From NCBI GenBank assembly GCA_016858145.1, contig JAEHOE010000009.1:1550001-1614000 (forward strand): a stretch of 64,000 bases of DNA, written 5' to 3'. How positions within the stretch are numbered: the first letter of the stretch is position 1; the number at the start of each line of letters is the position of its first letter. The stretch is from Edaphochlamys debaryana (Eukaryota > Chlorophyta > Chlorophyceae > Chlamydomonadales). The notes below the pieces were generated by a model. It searched no databases and was not told the origin of the DNA. It saw only the letters and a program-made list of their open reading frames with translations. The translations under genes and the position numbers were made by a program. Below are positions 22,950-34,882 of the stretch, in pieces.

Positions 22950-23943
22950 ACAATCAGTGGAGGTTCGGGGTATTGGCTGGGTGGAGAGGGGTAATGGCTG
23001 GGTAGAGACTGGTAGGGCGGGGAGCAACTCCCAAGTGCTGAGGTGGCGAGAGAGCTTATGAGTGAACAAATGTTGTATGCATGAACAGATGAAGTGCAAC
23101 GCATGGGATCTGAGGATATGAACGCTTAAACCTAGCTGAGACTGCTAAGCTGGTATGACTACTGGGCATGGACTTGCATGTAATGTCCAAGCATCGTGAT
23201 CTGTCTTTCTTGATTGTATTGTCGTCCGTCTCCGCTTCCCCGTGCGGCAGTTAGCAGCGCGCTCAGCCTTGTCCTGGTATGCTTTGCCCTCTGCAGCACA
23301 AAGCGCCCTCTCAAGCCAGTGGGTCACAGACAGCTGTCACGTTGTCACATCGCTTCTTGCAATACGCGCATGTCATGTCCCTGGCGTGTGACAGGTGTCG
23401 ATGCTCACGGGACCAGAGCACGCCCCCTTCTCAGAGACCCAGCCCAACTTCAGGTACCGGTAGCACTTGCCCTCTGCGGACGCCCTCCCAAAGCAGCCCA
23501 TTACCACGTTCATGCCCAGCTAAATCCCGTGTCTACCCTGCCCGGACCACACTAAACCAGCCATGTTCGGTTGTTCGGTGTCTCTGCGCTCCTGTCCTCC
23601 CAAAAGGCAGTTCGGTGCCACATGCATGTCAAGCCATACATCCCCTACCTAATCTGCGCGGACTGCAAACTGTCAGCCTCAACGTGTTCGGTGACTTCCT
23701 GCCCCCAATCTCAGCTCCTGTGGCACTGTCACAACCAGCCGCATACAAAGATAGGTGTTCGCCGAGAGATGCAAATTTTGAGTTCTAGTCTACGGACAGC
23801 GCCCTCTCGAACAGCACCGGAGGGGGCAACAGGGCTAGTGCCGAGGACCCCTCCTGTTCTGGACGGGCGGTCATGCGCCACGCCCAAAGCCACGCAGGCT
23901 CCCGAGCCATGCGCACCCGAGACCAACATTCCCGTCCCGCGGG
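22950..23943. other. convergent intergenic region after HCP copy B
   Basis: 3' ends of HCP copy B and the two-finger gene. TGTAA at 23179-23183 on the plus strand is the candidate polyadenylation signal for HCP copy B. The first ~60 bases keep patchy similarity to the region beyond copy A. No gene is supported. Confidence 0.5.
23179..23183 (+). terminator. TGTAA polyadenylation signal of HCP copy B
   Basis: A TGTAA motif 230 bases beyond the stop codon, on the gene strand. Confidence 0.5.
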
Positions 23944-26900
23944 TCAGTCCGTGGCATCCTCCGTGCTGTCTTCACTCTCAGTGCTTGTATCCTCCTCATC
24001 GTCGCTGCTGTCACTCTCGCTCTCGCTACCGCTGTCCGACGCCGCGCCGGCGCCATTGGCCCCTGCGCCGGAGCCCGAGCCCCCGGGCTCCTTTGCCGCT
24101 GCACCCGTGGCTGCGGCCTCACCAGCCGACGCTGGCTCCTCCTTCGGCTCTGAGGCGGCTGCTGAAGAGGGCCCTGCGGCCGCCGCCGCCACCTTGGGCT
24201 CTGCCGCCACGGCCGGCTGAGCTGCCCGCGCCGCCGCGGCGGCGACGGCCTTGGCCAGCGTCAACATCACCTCCGCCAGGGCTAGCGCCGCCGCCGCCAC
24301 CTCGGGCGCCCACTCCACGGTCACAGGGCGCAGGCCGCTCGCCTCCGGCCCGTGCTGTGCCGCCGCCGCTGCGGGGCCGGCCGCTGCTGCCGCCGCGGAC
24401 TCCGTCGCTGCCGCCGCTGGCTCTGTCGACACCGCTGCCTGCACCGAAGACTCAGCCGCCGCCTCCGCCTTGACGTTTCCGCCGTCCGCGTCCGCTTTGG
24501 CGTCAGCAGCCGAGGCGCCGTCCCCGCCCGCGGCCGTCGCTGCTGCTGGCGACGGAGGAGCCTTGGCCGCCGCGAGTCCTCGAGCGCCCCACTCCACGTT
24601 TGCCGCCGCCACGCTCGGTGGCAAAAACACGGGCGGCGGCTTGGGCTGCAGGAGCGCTACCAGGGCCGGCGGCGGCGCTGGTAGCGCCGTTCGCAGCTGC
24701 AGCGCGACGCCAGAGGCAGGAGCTGCTGCTGCGGCGGCGGCGGGAGATTGAGCTGCCGCCATTACTGCCGCTGCCGCCGCCGCCAGCTCCGGCGCTACAG
24801 CTCCCGCTATGCCAGCAGCTGCGCTGGCGGCAGCTGCCCCGCCACCGCCACCACCCGCCCCACCACCACCGCCGCCGCCGCTACCAGCGGGCAACCGCCT
24901 CGCGTCCATCCAGACAAAGGACCGCAGCGGCCCCGAGAAGGCCGCGACGGCGGGCGACGGCAGGACCGCCGCCGCCAGCGGGTCGTTGGCGGCACCACCA
25001 GCGCGCTTGCTCGCGCGCACGTGCCGCGCGTGACACGTGTTGCACACTAGCAGGCCCGTCTCCTTGTGGCGGTGCCAGCGGCACGTGATGCCCGTGCTAC
25101 AGGCGGCGCAGCGTTTGCCCGAATCGGCGGCGGCGGCCGCGTTAGCGGCGGCAGTGGTCGTGGCAGGGACGGATGCTAATGCTGCGGCGGCGGCGGCGGC
25201 GGCCGCGGCCGCGGCGGCGGCGGGGACAGCAGAGGGGACAGCGGCTGCGGCGGTGGCGGACCCCATGGCGGCAGGATCGGCAGAGGGGCTCGAAGCCTCA
25301 CGGGTGGGGCCGTTGCCATTGGTCTGCGGAGGTGGGAGAAGGCGCGGGGCCAGGGACGGACGGGAGATAAGAGCCCCGGTCGCGGCCGCCCCGGAGGAAC
25401 CAATACGATACCGGCTCTCACGATCACAATGGGAGCATCCACATGCGCGCACCCGTCAGTACAGACTGCCGTACAGCATCTGGCTGTAAATAGAACGATC
25501 TTCCAGGGAGCGTTGCGTGCGGTCCAACCCGTGAGCAGAATCTTGCCCCTCGGGGCGACCCGCAAACAGTGGTGTACCACAACAAAGATAGCACGTGAGT
25601 GTGCCCTAGGAGGCCTTACAACAGTCGGCGCCCCGTATAGTTCCGCGCAGGTCGGGGCAGGTCGTGTGTGGGATGCCCCTGGATGCAAAGGTGTGCTGAG
25701 CGCTGCCAACCGCCCAGAGGCGGTTGCCACCGTGTGAGGTCACTTGGGTCCTAGCCCTGCCCTTGTCAGCCCCCAAGCCCCCAACCCAGGTCCTCCCTCA
25801 CCTCGCTGGTACGTCGCTCCCTGCGCTGCCGCGTGTAGCACGCATGACACGCGAAGCCGCCCTCCGGCCCCACCCATCGATGCCAGCGGCACGTCTGGTC
25901 CTTGCGGCAGCCCGTGCACACGCGCTTGGCGGCAGCCCCGCCGTCGCCGCCGCCACCGCTGCCGCTGCCCTGGTCAGCGCCGCCGGGGTTTCCCAGGGCA
26001 GCTGCCGCGGCGGCGGCTGCGGCGGCGAGGAGGAGGTGGCGATCAGACGCGGCCGGGGCGCCAGGGCCGGCAAGGCCGGGGGTGGCAGCAGGCGGTGACG
26101 GGTGATGCGGGCCCACGGCAACCGAGGCTGAGGCAGCGGCGGCGGTGGTAGCGGCAGCGGCAGCGGCAGCGGAGGCTTGCTTCGCGGCGGCGGCCTGCCG
26201 CGCCGCCGCCACCACCGCCGCAAGCGCTGCTGCCGCGGGTTGCGTTCCGGCCTGCTTGCCAGCCGCCGCCGCCGCTACCGCCGCCAGCATTGCCGCCGCG
26301 GGCTGCAACAAGACCGGCTTTGGTGGGACCGTGGCCGCCGCCGCTGCCACTGGGAGGGCCGGCGGCGGAGCGGTGGCGACAGGCCGGGGCGCAGCCGCTG
26401 CCGCCGGCGCCGCGGCGGCGTGGGCCTTGGACGCCGCCGCGACGCTGGCGGCGGCGACAGCGACCGCAGCGGCAGCGGCTGACGGGTCAGCGCCACCCTT
26501 GGTCAACGCATCGACCTTGTCCTTCAGGGCCTTCTGTACGGCAAAGCGGGCCAGCGCCGTCACCACCGCGGCTCGTGTGGCGCTCGCATCGCCGCCAGCG
26601 CCGGCCGCGCCGGCATTGCCGGCGGTCGCCTGCCGGTTTCGTGCCGCAATGGCGGCGGCAAGAGCGGCGGCGGCCGTCGAGGCGCTTGCAGGGGTGGCGG
26701 CGGCGCCAGGATTGACGGTAGCGGCGGCTGGCTCCGCCGCGGCTGCTGCCACAGGCCCACCCGCTCCCGCCGCTCCTGCGGCTGCAGCCGAACCGCCGTC
26801 GCTGCCGCCGCCGCCGCCGCCGCCGGCGTTACCTCCGCCAGGCCCCACGTCCAGGTCCATGGGCGCAACGCCACCACCTCCGACGGGTGCTGGGTCGCCG

Positions 26901-27874
26901 GCCACGGCGGCGGCAGACACGGAAGATGCACCGCTGGGCCCAGGCCCAGGCGCGTCGTCTTGCGCCAGGGCGCTAGCGAGCAGGCCCACCATAGTGGACG
27001 CACCCGCGGCCGCGGCAGAGGCATGGCCGGCCGCCGGGGGCTCCAACGCGCCGTGTCCGACCGCTGGAGGGCCGGCGGCGCCGCCGGCCAGGCTGTCGCA
27101 GGCACCGGCGGCCGCCAGGACCTCCTCCTCCGACGGGTGCTGTGCCGCCCCGTTGCCGTTGGCGCTGGCGTCGTGTTCCCCCGGGCCCTCCACCCCCGTT
27201 GGTAAAGGAGCAGAGCCCGCTGCCCCCGACGCCGGGCTGGCAAAGCCCATGGGTGCTGAGGGTGCGCCGGCGGGCTCTGCCCCAGGCCCAGGCCCAGGCC
27301 CCGACGCGGCGGCGCCGGGCCCCGGCGCCGCCGCGATGGCCTCGGGTGCGGCATCCTCCTCCCCGACCAACACCTCCACGGCCATTCGGTCCACCCCGCC
27401 AGCCCCCGCGGCCGTGTCTACCGCCGCAGCCGCCTCGGCCCCGGCCCCGGCCTCCGGGGCGCCATCCAGCGCCGCAGCCCCCGCCCCCGCCGCCGAGCCG
27501 TTTGCCTCCGCCGAGATCCGGGCCCGCTTCGCCGGCTTGGCCCCGGCGACATGGGCCGAGGCGCCCGAACCCGAGGCTGTAGCTGCTGCGCCCTGCCCGT
27601 CAGCTCCGTCGCAGCCCCCTGATTGAGCCGTGTGGTCACGTCGTGTTTGGGGCGCCGCGAGGCCGCTGTCACTGCCAGAGGCGCTCGTGCTTGGGCTCGG
27701 GTGATCGGCCGCGTCCCCGGGCTGGGGCTGGGCGCAGTCGGGACTGGCCCGCTTGCTGCCAGTTAGCGGCGCTGATCCAGATCCAAATCCAAATCCAGAT
27801 GGCCCTGAAGCCGGAACGTCGTCTGCCCAAGGCCCCATTGCCCCCAGGCACGGCAGGCACGGATGTGTGGGCAT
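23944..27874 (-). CDS. Ala-rich protein with two GATA-like zinc fingers and an acidic tail
   Basis: Two exons, 25802-27874 and 23944-25323, joined in phase 0; 1,150 aa. The first exon is Ala/Gly/Pro-rich with a KRARI basic patch and ends with finger 1, CTGC-x19-CHAC, followed by RQRRERR. The second exon carries finger 2, CAAC-x18-CNTC, then RASKR. Both contain TCRWHR where GATA factors have PLWR, and both end in a basic segment, as GATA DNA-binding domains do. The C-terminus is strongly acidic (Ser/Glu/Asp runs), a layout compatible with transcriptional activation. Residues between fingers and tail are mostly poly-Ala/Gly. DNA binding is inferred from spacing and basic flanks. The Trp position and CRW motif are shared with the four-finger gene at 3.8-13.1 kb, so the two are probably relatives. 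The start is the first ATG (27874). Confidence 0.75.
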
Positions 27875-30645
27875 GCGGCAGCCGAAGCCGTCGCCGGTGG
27901 GGACCCGCGGGGCCTGGCCCCGCGGCGCGACGCGGTGCGGTCAGCGCCTGAGTCGCTTGGGTGCGGAGCGATGCCTCCTCCGAGCTCTGCTGGGAACTGC
28001 CTCGCGACCTGAGGGACGAGGGTGGCAAACACGCTTTGAAGTACGGCACATATGTGCCTCGGCCGCTTGCGCCCGACGCTGCACAAATGCTGCGGGCAGT
28101 TCAGAGACAAAGCGGCAGCGCGACCTGCGCGAGCCCTGACCGCGAACTCGCGGAGTCAGCGCACTCGTGTGCACACAGCACCGCCAGATGCACACAACCG
28201 CACTCCCAATACTGACCTTGGCAGGCCAGTCCGTGAGCAGACCAAGTTTCACAGCGGTCCACTGGCGGTGCTTCGCTCGCTGTGTGCGTGGACAGCGCGG
28301 TGTGTGAAGGCGCTGTAAAGCTCGAGAGCGCGCTGCGAGCGCCGCTCCGCGCTCAGGTGTCTCGCAGTCGGTGCACTCTGACCCCTGCCAATGTCACTGA
28401 GCTTCCGAAAGCTCCGTTGAAGCGGCGCGCGCGCGATGTGCAGGAGGACCGCAAGAGGTTGGCGTAAGATTGTGTCCGGCGTGAAAGGCAAGGTCAGAGT
28501 CGTCCATAGCACCGTAAGACCACTGCCACCAGCGCGAGAACGCGTTGTGCGGGGACTGCTGTACGGGTGTACGGCGTCAATGCAGAATGCCCTGGCCAGC
28601 CCTGTCATAGCGCGTAGCGCTTGAACTGTCCTGCGAGGAAGGCTGTTGCCCTGTGTGCCGACACACCGCGCGCTAACATATGCGCATGTCGCCATCCAAC
28701 CCGCGATCCCCGTCCACCCGCCAGCAGCACTGACGTGTCTGAGCCCCTGCGCTGCGAGCCCCTCACAGAACGGATTGAACAATTGCTGCATGAACTGAGC
28801 AGCTTTGTGCGCGCCCATCGTGCGTTGTGCGTGTGTGCCCTGCTGCACGGAGAATCACGCCGCGCACCCTTGCCCGCCTGCCGCTTTCCCGCTGCCCCGT
28901 CGCGCGCACCTGGTGTACCGATCAGCAAGTGCTGCCGGATGCTCCCTGCGGGCCTACACATGCTCCTCCCCCTGAGCCCTGACGCCCTGAGGGACAAGCT
29001 CCGGCAAGCCTTGTCCAAGGACCGCCACTTCCTGGACACTGGGTGGTGCCGGTGGTCAGCTTCTCGCCTCACAGGCCTGCTCGACCCCGCCAATCCTATG
29101 CTGATCGTGCACAGTCGGCGCGTTGGGTGTCGGCGCAGGCCCGCTGTCCGCTGCGGCCTCTTGTCTAATCGCTAAGGGGTAAGGGGTGCCCTGGGGCACC
29201 TGCAGTGACCTTACGCTGGGTCGGCTCACGGCCTCAACGCAAGCGGCACCTGCCGCGACGGCGGCAACAACACACACGCACATGATAGCGCGATTGGCTC
29301 TTACACACAGCGGCTCTTCCTTACTCGCTCTGGCGGCGTCGGTACACGCGCGCCAGGCGCTCAAGCGGCTCCGCCGCCGGCCGGTGACCCACTCTTTGAA
29401 ACCTGTGCAAACGACACTCCGCGCGCAGTGCGCCCGCCCCTCGTGCTTGTCTTCTCTCGGGCAGTGACGGTATCAACCTCCCTCCGCACACCTCACGGTT
29501 TGTAGGCGGCTAATGTACAGCGAAGTCAAGGTGGAGGGCTTAGGATGGCCACAACCCAGCACCTGCCTAGGCAGCCTGCGAAGGGGGCCCTCGACGGGGC
29601 AGTCAGTTGGTGAAAGAATGCGTGCCGACAAATAAGACTGGGCGGGCACACTCAGCGCAGACTAACTGTAGCAAAACACCACACAATGCCTCCCACAGCG
29701 CTTATAACAACAATCAACAAACTGTAAGCAACCGCCACTCCACGAAGCTACGATACCACCTGACTTTGTGTAATGCAGGAGGGTCGGCCTCCCATACCCT
29801 ACGGCGTCAGCTCACGAGGCCCTGACTGCCGCGCCCCATACACGCCACAACTTCCTCGTGACAGCGCCGAAACAACTCAGGTGCTGCACGGTCTTGCGCC
29901 GCATGCTCATCACAGATACCGTATCGCATGCTCACCACAGATACGAAGAACCTAATCGATTCAACTTCGGACTAACAAAGACGATTTCACCGGGCCAGGC
30001 GTGTTGTTGTACATCGGGCACCATCGTTGTACATCCTGTGCTGCCGTACACCGAAACGTACACCCAAAGTCACCAGTGGCAGATGTTGCCGTCCTGTTGT
30101 GCTATCATTAAACTGTGCGACTGCCGCCATCAACTGCGGCTCTTCACCTTCCTCGCCACGCGCATAGGCCCATGCGCGCACACTGCTGTTCTGCTGCACT
30201 CCCCCTTGCAACACCTCCCTTGTTTCTGTGTCATCGCCACATTGTTTCCCGGCCACCACCTGGCCATTAAGCTCACCTCTCCGCCCCCTCCGCGGCGAGC
30301 TAACAGAACCGCTCAGCACTCCTGGAAGTCCCTCCTGCGTGCTTGCCACAACTGTGCCCCCTTGCGCCGTATCGGCAGGCGTCCACAGCAGCTGTGAAGC
30401 AGCCGCAGCCCCGACTCTCTCTCCTCGGCAGTCATCGCCGCGCGTCCGGAGCGGGGCTCAAAAGGAGAGCGGGTGAACTGCTCAGGCGGCAGCTGACCAT
30501 CCCACCTAGGTCCACTCCCCTGGCCTCCTCGCCTCCTCTCTCTCGATGGGGCCGCCCCCAGGCCGCCGCCGGGCCATGACCGCGAACCTTGCCGTACAGG
30601 TCGTACGGCACGGCAGGACCGCCGTACGATTGTGTACGGCAGCGC
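27875..30645. other. intergenic region, no supported gene
   Basis: 5' region of the two-finger gene and 3' region of the next minus-strand gene. Open frames on both strands at 28249-28848 and 28621-29175 overlap each other, have biased Arg/Ala/Thr composition and no motif. The last 60 bases (30590-30650) are dense in the GTACGG word. Confidence 0.5.
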
Positions 30646-33584
30646 TCATTGCGCGGGATAGAGCTTGAGGTCCTCCACGGCAACCTCCACGACGCGGATG
30701 AGGCGGTACAGATCGCGGAGGTCGAACTGGCCGGGCTGCTCGACGCCCGCCGCGTCGGTGGGCGCCGCCGACGTGGCAGCGGTTGGCGCCTTGCGGGCGG
30801 TTGGAACCGTTGGGATGCCGTCGCGCGGCTCGACCGCCAGCTGGCGGGCGACGGCGCGCAGCTCCGGGACGAGTACGGCACGGTACCAGCGAGCCGACAG
30901 GGCCTTGGCCGGCGGCAGCGCCGCCGCTGCGGCGAACGCCGCCGCCGCCTGACCCGGGTCCGCCAGGGGCGACGCCGGGCGCCGCTTCAGCTCCGACCCG
31001 AAACCCTCCTCGGCTCCGGCTCCGGCGCCGCGTGATCCGGATCCAGATCCGTGCGACGGCGCCGGCGTGAGCCCCAGGGGCGGCTGCGGCTGGCGCGCGA
31101 TCCAGGCGTCGTGCTGGTCCTGCAGGAGGGCCAGCTGCGCTGCGCGGCGGGACAGGACGTCCAGGCGCACCTGCGGGCGGGGGTGGCGGCTCGGTCAGCA
31201 GCAGGGCAGGGTCGGAGAGAGCAGCCGGCAGCGGTAAGCAGCCGGGGCCCGGAGGGCTAGGTGAAACTGCTGCCCAGGTTGCCCGTCCAGCAAGTACAGG
31301 CATCGTGTGGGCGGGGTGGTGGTGGCGGAAAGGACCGGGAGCGCGGCAGGGCTGGCGACTAACCCTCAGGAGAGGACACTTCGTCGCTCTCCAGCCCAGC
31401 CCTAGTGAGTCGCGACGGGCTCTGCGCTGACCCCCACAAGCCCTTACCCATCCCGTCGCCCCGCCCCCACCCAGGCCCTGCCTCCTTTCCCTGCCTCCAT
31501 TTCCCTCTCCCTCCCCCTGCGCCGAACGAACCCGAACGCACCAGCAGCCCGCGCCTCAGCCCGGGGTTGAGCGACGGCGAGTACAGCACGAACCGCAGCA
31601 GCGTGTGTGTCGTACATCCGCGCTGCAGCAGCCGCAGCTCGTCCAACAGCGCCGCCGCCGCCGCCAGCATGCGCCGCCGCGCGCGGCGCAGCAGCGGCAG
31701 GTGCGGCGCCGAGATGACGCCGACAACCGCCACGGCGGCGGCGGAGCCGGTGACGGCGGCGGCGGCGGCCGGCGCGCCGGCGGCGGCGGTTGACGCCGCG
31801 GCGGCGGCGCGCGCCAGCGCCAGGGAGAGGGACTCCTCGGCGCGGGCGGCGGCGGTGTTGGCGGTCCACTGGACCAGGCCCGGGACCAGGTGGACGGGGG
31901 GCAGGGCCCGGCGGGCTACCTCGGCTTGGTGCATGGCGGCCGAGGCGGCGCGCTTGGGCAGCGCGGCGGCGGCCTGGGCGGCGGGGTGGGTTGCGTGGGT
32001 GGGGCCCGTGTGGGTGCGCGGGTGGTGGCGAGGAGAGGGGCAACGAGTGCGCACGGGGAGCGCACGCTACCCGATGAGTTCCAAGTCCCACACATGACGG
32101 ATGTTAATTGGGTACAGTATATCCCCTTCACCCGCACCTGCAGCACCAGGCATAGGGCTAGCTTCCCCCGACCTGCCTGCTGGTCTCGTTGCTAGCATTT
32201 GCTGATTGGGCACAGCTACAGCTGGTTGACTATCAAGCCACACACACCCTGCCCCCGCACCTGCAGCACCAGGCATAGCGCCAGCTACCCCTTCCCCTAC
32301 CGGCCTGCTCTCTCATTGCTCGCCATACCGTAATGTTCTTCAGGGTTTGCAAAACCCCATACCCCATGCAATACCCGCTACACGTCCACCTGCAGCACCA
32401 GGAATAGCGCCACGAGGCGGGCGGCCAGGGAGGAGGAGATGTCACCCAGAGGCCCCGCAGGGGTGGCCGAGGGGCCGGCGGAGGAGCCGGCGGCGGCAGC
32501 CGCGGAGGACGTCATGGCGGCGGCCGAGGTGCTGGAGCTGGGGCCCTCCTGCGCGTGCGGCTGAGGGGAAGAGGGTCGGAAGGGTGCGAGGGCGGGGTTG
32601 AGGACGGAGGAAGGTGCGAGGGAAGGAGGGCATGAGGACCGGGACAGGTGGGGCATGGGCGGAGGATTCCACAGCAGCTCCCGGCAATCAGTTGCTGGCA
32701 TCCATGCAGCCCCCGGCCGTGCGTGCTGTCGTGGTCTGGGGACGCGTGTGTACACGTGGCCGACGATAGGAAGCCGACCTGTCCCATAGCAGATATCCAA
32801 CCAGAGTGCACGCCCCAAGCTCTGCCCGATCGCCGCTTTCACGTCCTCTGCCCCCGTCCTCTGCCCCGTTTCGCCCTCTCCTACGTTGCCCGCCCTTGCA
32901 GCTCTTCCGCAAAGCACATCTACAGAGCTGACCCGTATTTCCACAGCAGAGAGAGACCGAGGGAGCCCCCTTAAACCTCCTTTTCCCCACGGTCACCGCC
33001 CAACTCACCCCGTAGCTCCAGGGGAGGTACAGCGCCTCGGGGCCGCTCCAGAGGTGGTCATCGTCTGACTGCAGGTCCTCAGCCCAGGGCGGGGGAACGC
33101 CGTGATACGTGTTGGAGCCACGGTTGGGTCCCACGGACCGAGGCGACAGCGAGGCGGGCAGGACCGGCCGGGATGTAGCGGATGCGCCCGACGACGAGGA
33201 TGATCCTACGCCGTAGCCATGCGCGAGCGGGAGCGGAAGCGCCAGGTGGACGGGCCGTGTGGCTGCTAGCGTCTCGCCGAGCTGGTTTGCTAGGGCTGAG
33301 GCGCGGTCAACGAGCGCTGCTAGCAGCGCGAGCATGTGGGGGACGAGGGGCGAGGCATCGGAGATGTGGGAGGGCGCGGAGGGTGTCGTGGCGGTCGGCG
33401 CGGAGGACCCGGAGGAGGATGGCTCCGGGCTGGCCGACGCAAACACGCGAACGCGACGAGCGCTCCACGAATGCGCAGCGCCCGGGCAGCGCGCTGCGCC
33501 AGCGACACCGCGACCGGGCATCGCAGGGTTCGGCCCGCCAAAAGCCCGGGAAGGGCAGCGGCATCGCGCCGCGCAAGTCGACAT
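30646..33584 (-). CDS. unknown protein, probably plastid-targeted, Ala-rich
   Basis: Exons on the minus strand: 33009-33584, 32390-32560, 31542-31973, 30646-31170, all joined in phase 0; 567 aa. I do not recognise a family. The first ~50 residues (MSTCAARCRC..., ending RRVRVFASA) are rich in Arg, Ala and Ser, with a VRV-x-A type cut region typical of algal chloroplast transit peptides. Later parts include a Leu/Ala-rich predicted helix (DASPLVPHMLALLAAL), another in exon 2 (LAARLVALFLVLQ), and Ala-rich helices in exon 3. The C-terminal exon has helical, charged stretches (ALSARWYRAVLVPELRAVAR; RDLYRLIRVVEVAVEDLKLY). Intron 2 holds two decayed copies of the exon 2 end. The gene lies directly downstream of the DUF3431 gene on the same strand, 1.3 kb apart. 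Confidence 0.65.
32130..32406. repeat. three diverged copies of an exon-end/intron-start segment
   Basis: CACCTGCAGCACCAGG plus CATAG/AATAG recurs at about 32134, 32257 and 32387. The rightmost copy is the real exon 2/intron 2 border of the minus-strand gene. The other two lie within intron 2 and continue into similar CTAGCTTCCCC/CCAGCTACCCC tails. Confidence 0.75.
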
Positions 33585-34882
33585 CGGGCTGGGCGTTAGC
33601 GCACACAACGACGCTTCCTCTTGGCTGTGAGCGGCACCGCTTGTAGGATCTTGTCAACGCCTGCAGACACCGACACCGGGGCGCCGGAACCGCGCAGTTG
33701 AGCGCGTCAGAAGTCTTCTGACAGCGTGTTACTCTAGGGCCAGGTGCAGGCAACAAGCGGGCAGCGGGCACCCCGAGAGCTCCCCGCGACAACGCGTCAG
33801 CGTCCACACGCCGCCGACTCCAAGGGCGTCCTGCTCTGGGGCATCAATGTAGGTCGTTCAACGCTGCCGGGACCCACCTCTGCGTGAGCTGGCTCAGTGC
33901 GTCTCTCTAGGGCTTTGAGCTTTGCACTGATATTTCAGCAGCAGCGCGTTGCTACACGCCAGGACTCCTACAAGTATGTGACCTGCGCGACTGCGTGTGC
34001 GCACTTTGCGGGAGACAGCACTTGCGGAGGCTCTTGTGCGACCGAGCGCGCGATTGGCACCGGCAACAGGTCCACACCCAAACCACGTAGAGCCCAAGGA
34101 ACTCACCTTGCATATAGCACAAAGGCTGGATGCGCTCGACGTGGAGACCGCCTGTTGGCACCGCCGAGCATTCTTACATGCGCGCGCGGCATTCCCCGCC
34201 ATCCCCGTGCACCCAACTCACGCGGCTCCCTTCAGCGGCAGCACGGCTCATCGCCCCCGGTCAGAACGCCAACTCGCCGACCATCACACGCAGGTCCTAC
34301 GCCCTCCTGTACCCTACCCCCAACGGACCCACCCACTTCCGTCCCATAGGCTGTGACCGTCGCCCCGTTGACTTGCGTCTTCGACCGAAGTATCTGACGC
34401 CTCTTTCGCTCTACTCCGGGTCTCCGGCGGTTCTCCCGTCACTCAAAGGTGAATGTCTGGTTTTGAAGGGGATACCTTGCATGCTAGGGCCTCCTGGGCC
34501 ATGCTGCCCACAACCGCTTCAGAGTAACACGCGAGCGCACGCCCCCGACCCCCCACACCCTCACTCAGTCCCATGGCCGCGTGGTGACTGGGGGCCCGGA
34601 GCTGTGCGCGCCCTCGTCACTCGCATTGCAATTGGCTTGGACCCACCTCCGTCCGGCCTTAACTGCACATACCGTTCCACCCCCGCTCGGAATACCGTTC
34701 CAACCTTCTCCATTCCAGAGTCCCCCCTCCCCCCTGGTGCGCGCACCACAGCTCCACGCCGCAGCCCCGCCACGCGTGCATCTTACCCCGGGACCCACAC
34801 GTCTCCCAGCTTGCCCCCCATCTCGAGCCAATGCCTGAATGCTGACCCTCCGCCGGCCTCATGCCTCCCTCCTCAGCCTCCC
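33585..34882. other. intergenic region between two minus-strand genes
   Basis: Upstream region of the plastid-type gene and 3' region of the DUF3431 gene. TTACA at 34174-34178 (TGTAA on the minus strand) is a candidate polyadenylation signal about 700 bases beyond the DUF3431 stop. A 350-aa plus-strand frame (34130-35182) overlaps the last exon of the DUF3431 gene and has no motif. Confidence 0.45.

Noticed and set aside
28249..29175. Overlapping 199-aa (minus) and 184-aa (plus) frames
   Set aside because: They overlap on opposite strands, lack motifs or splice partners, and are expected by chance in GC-rich DNA.
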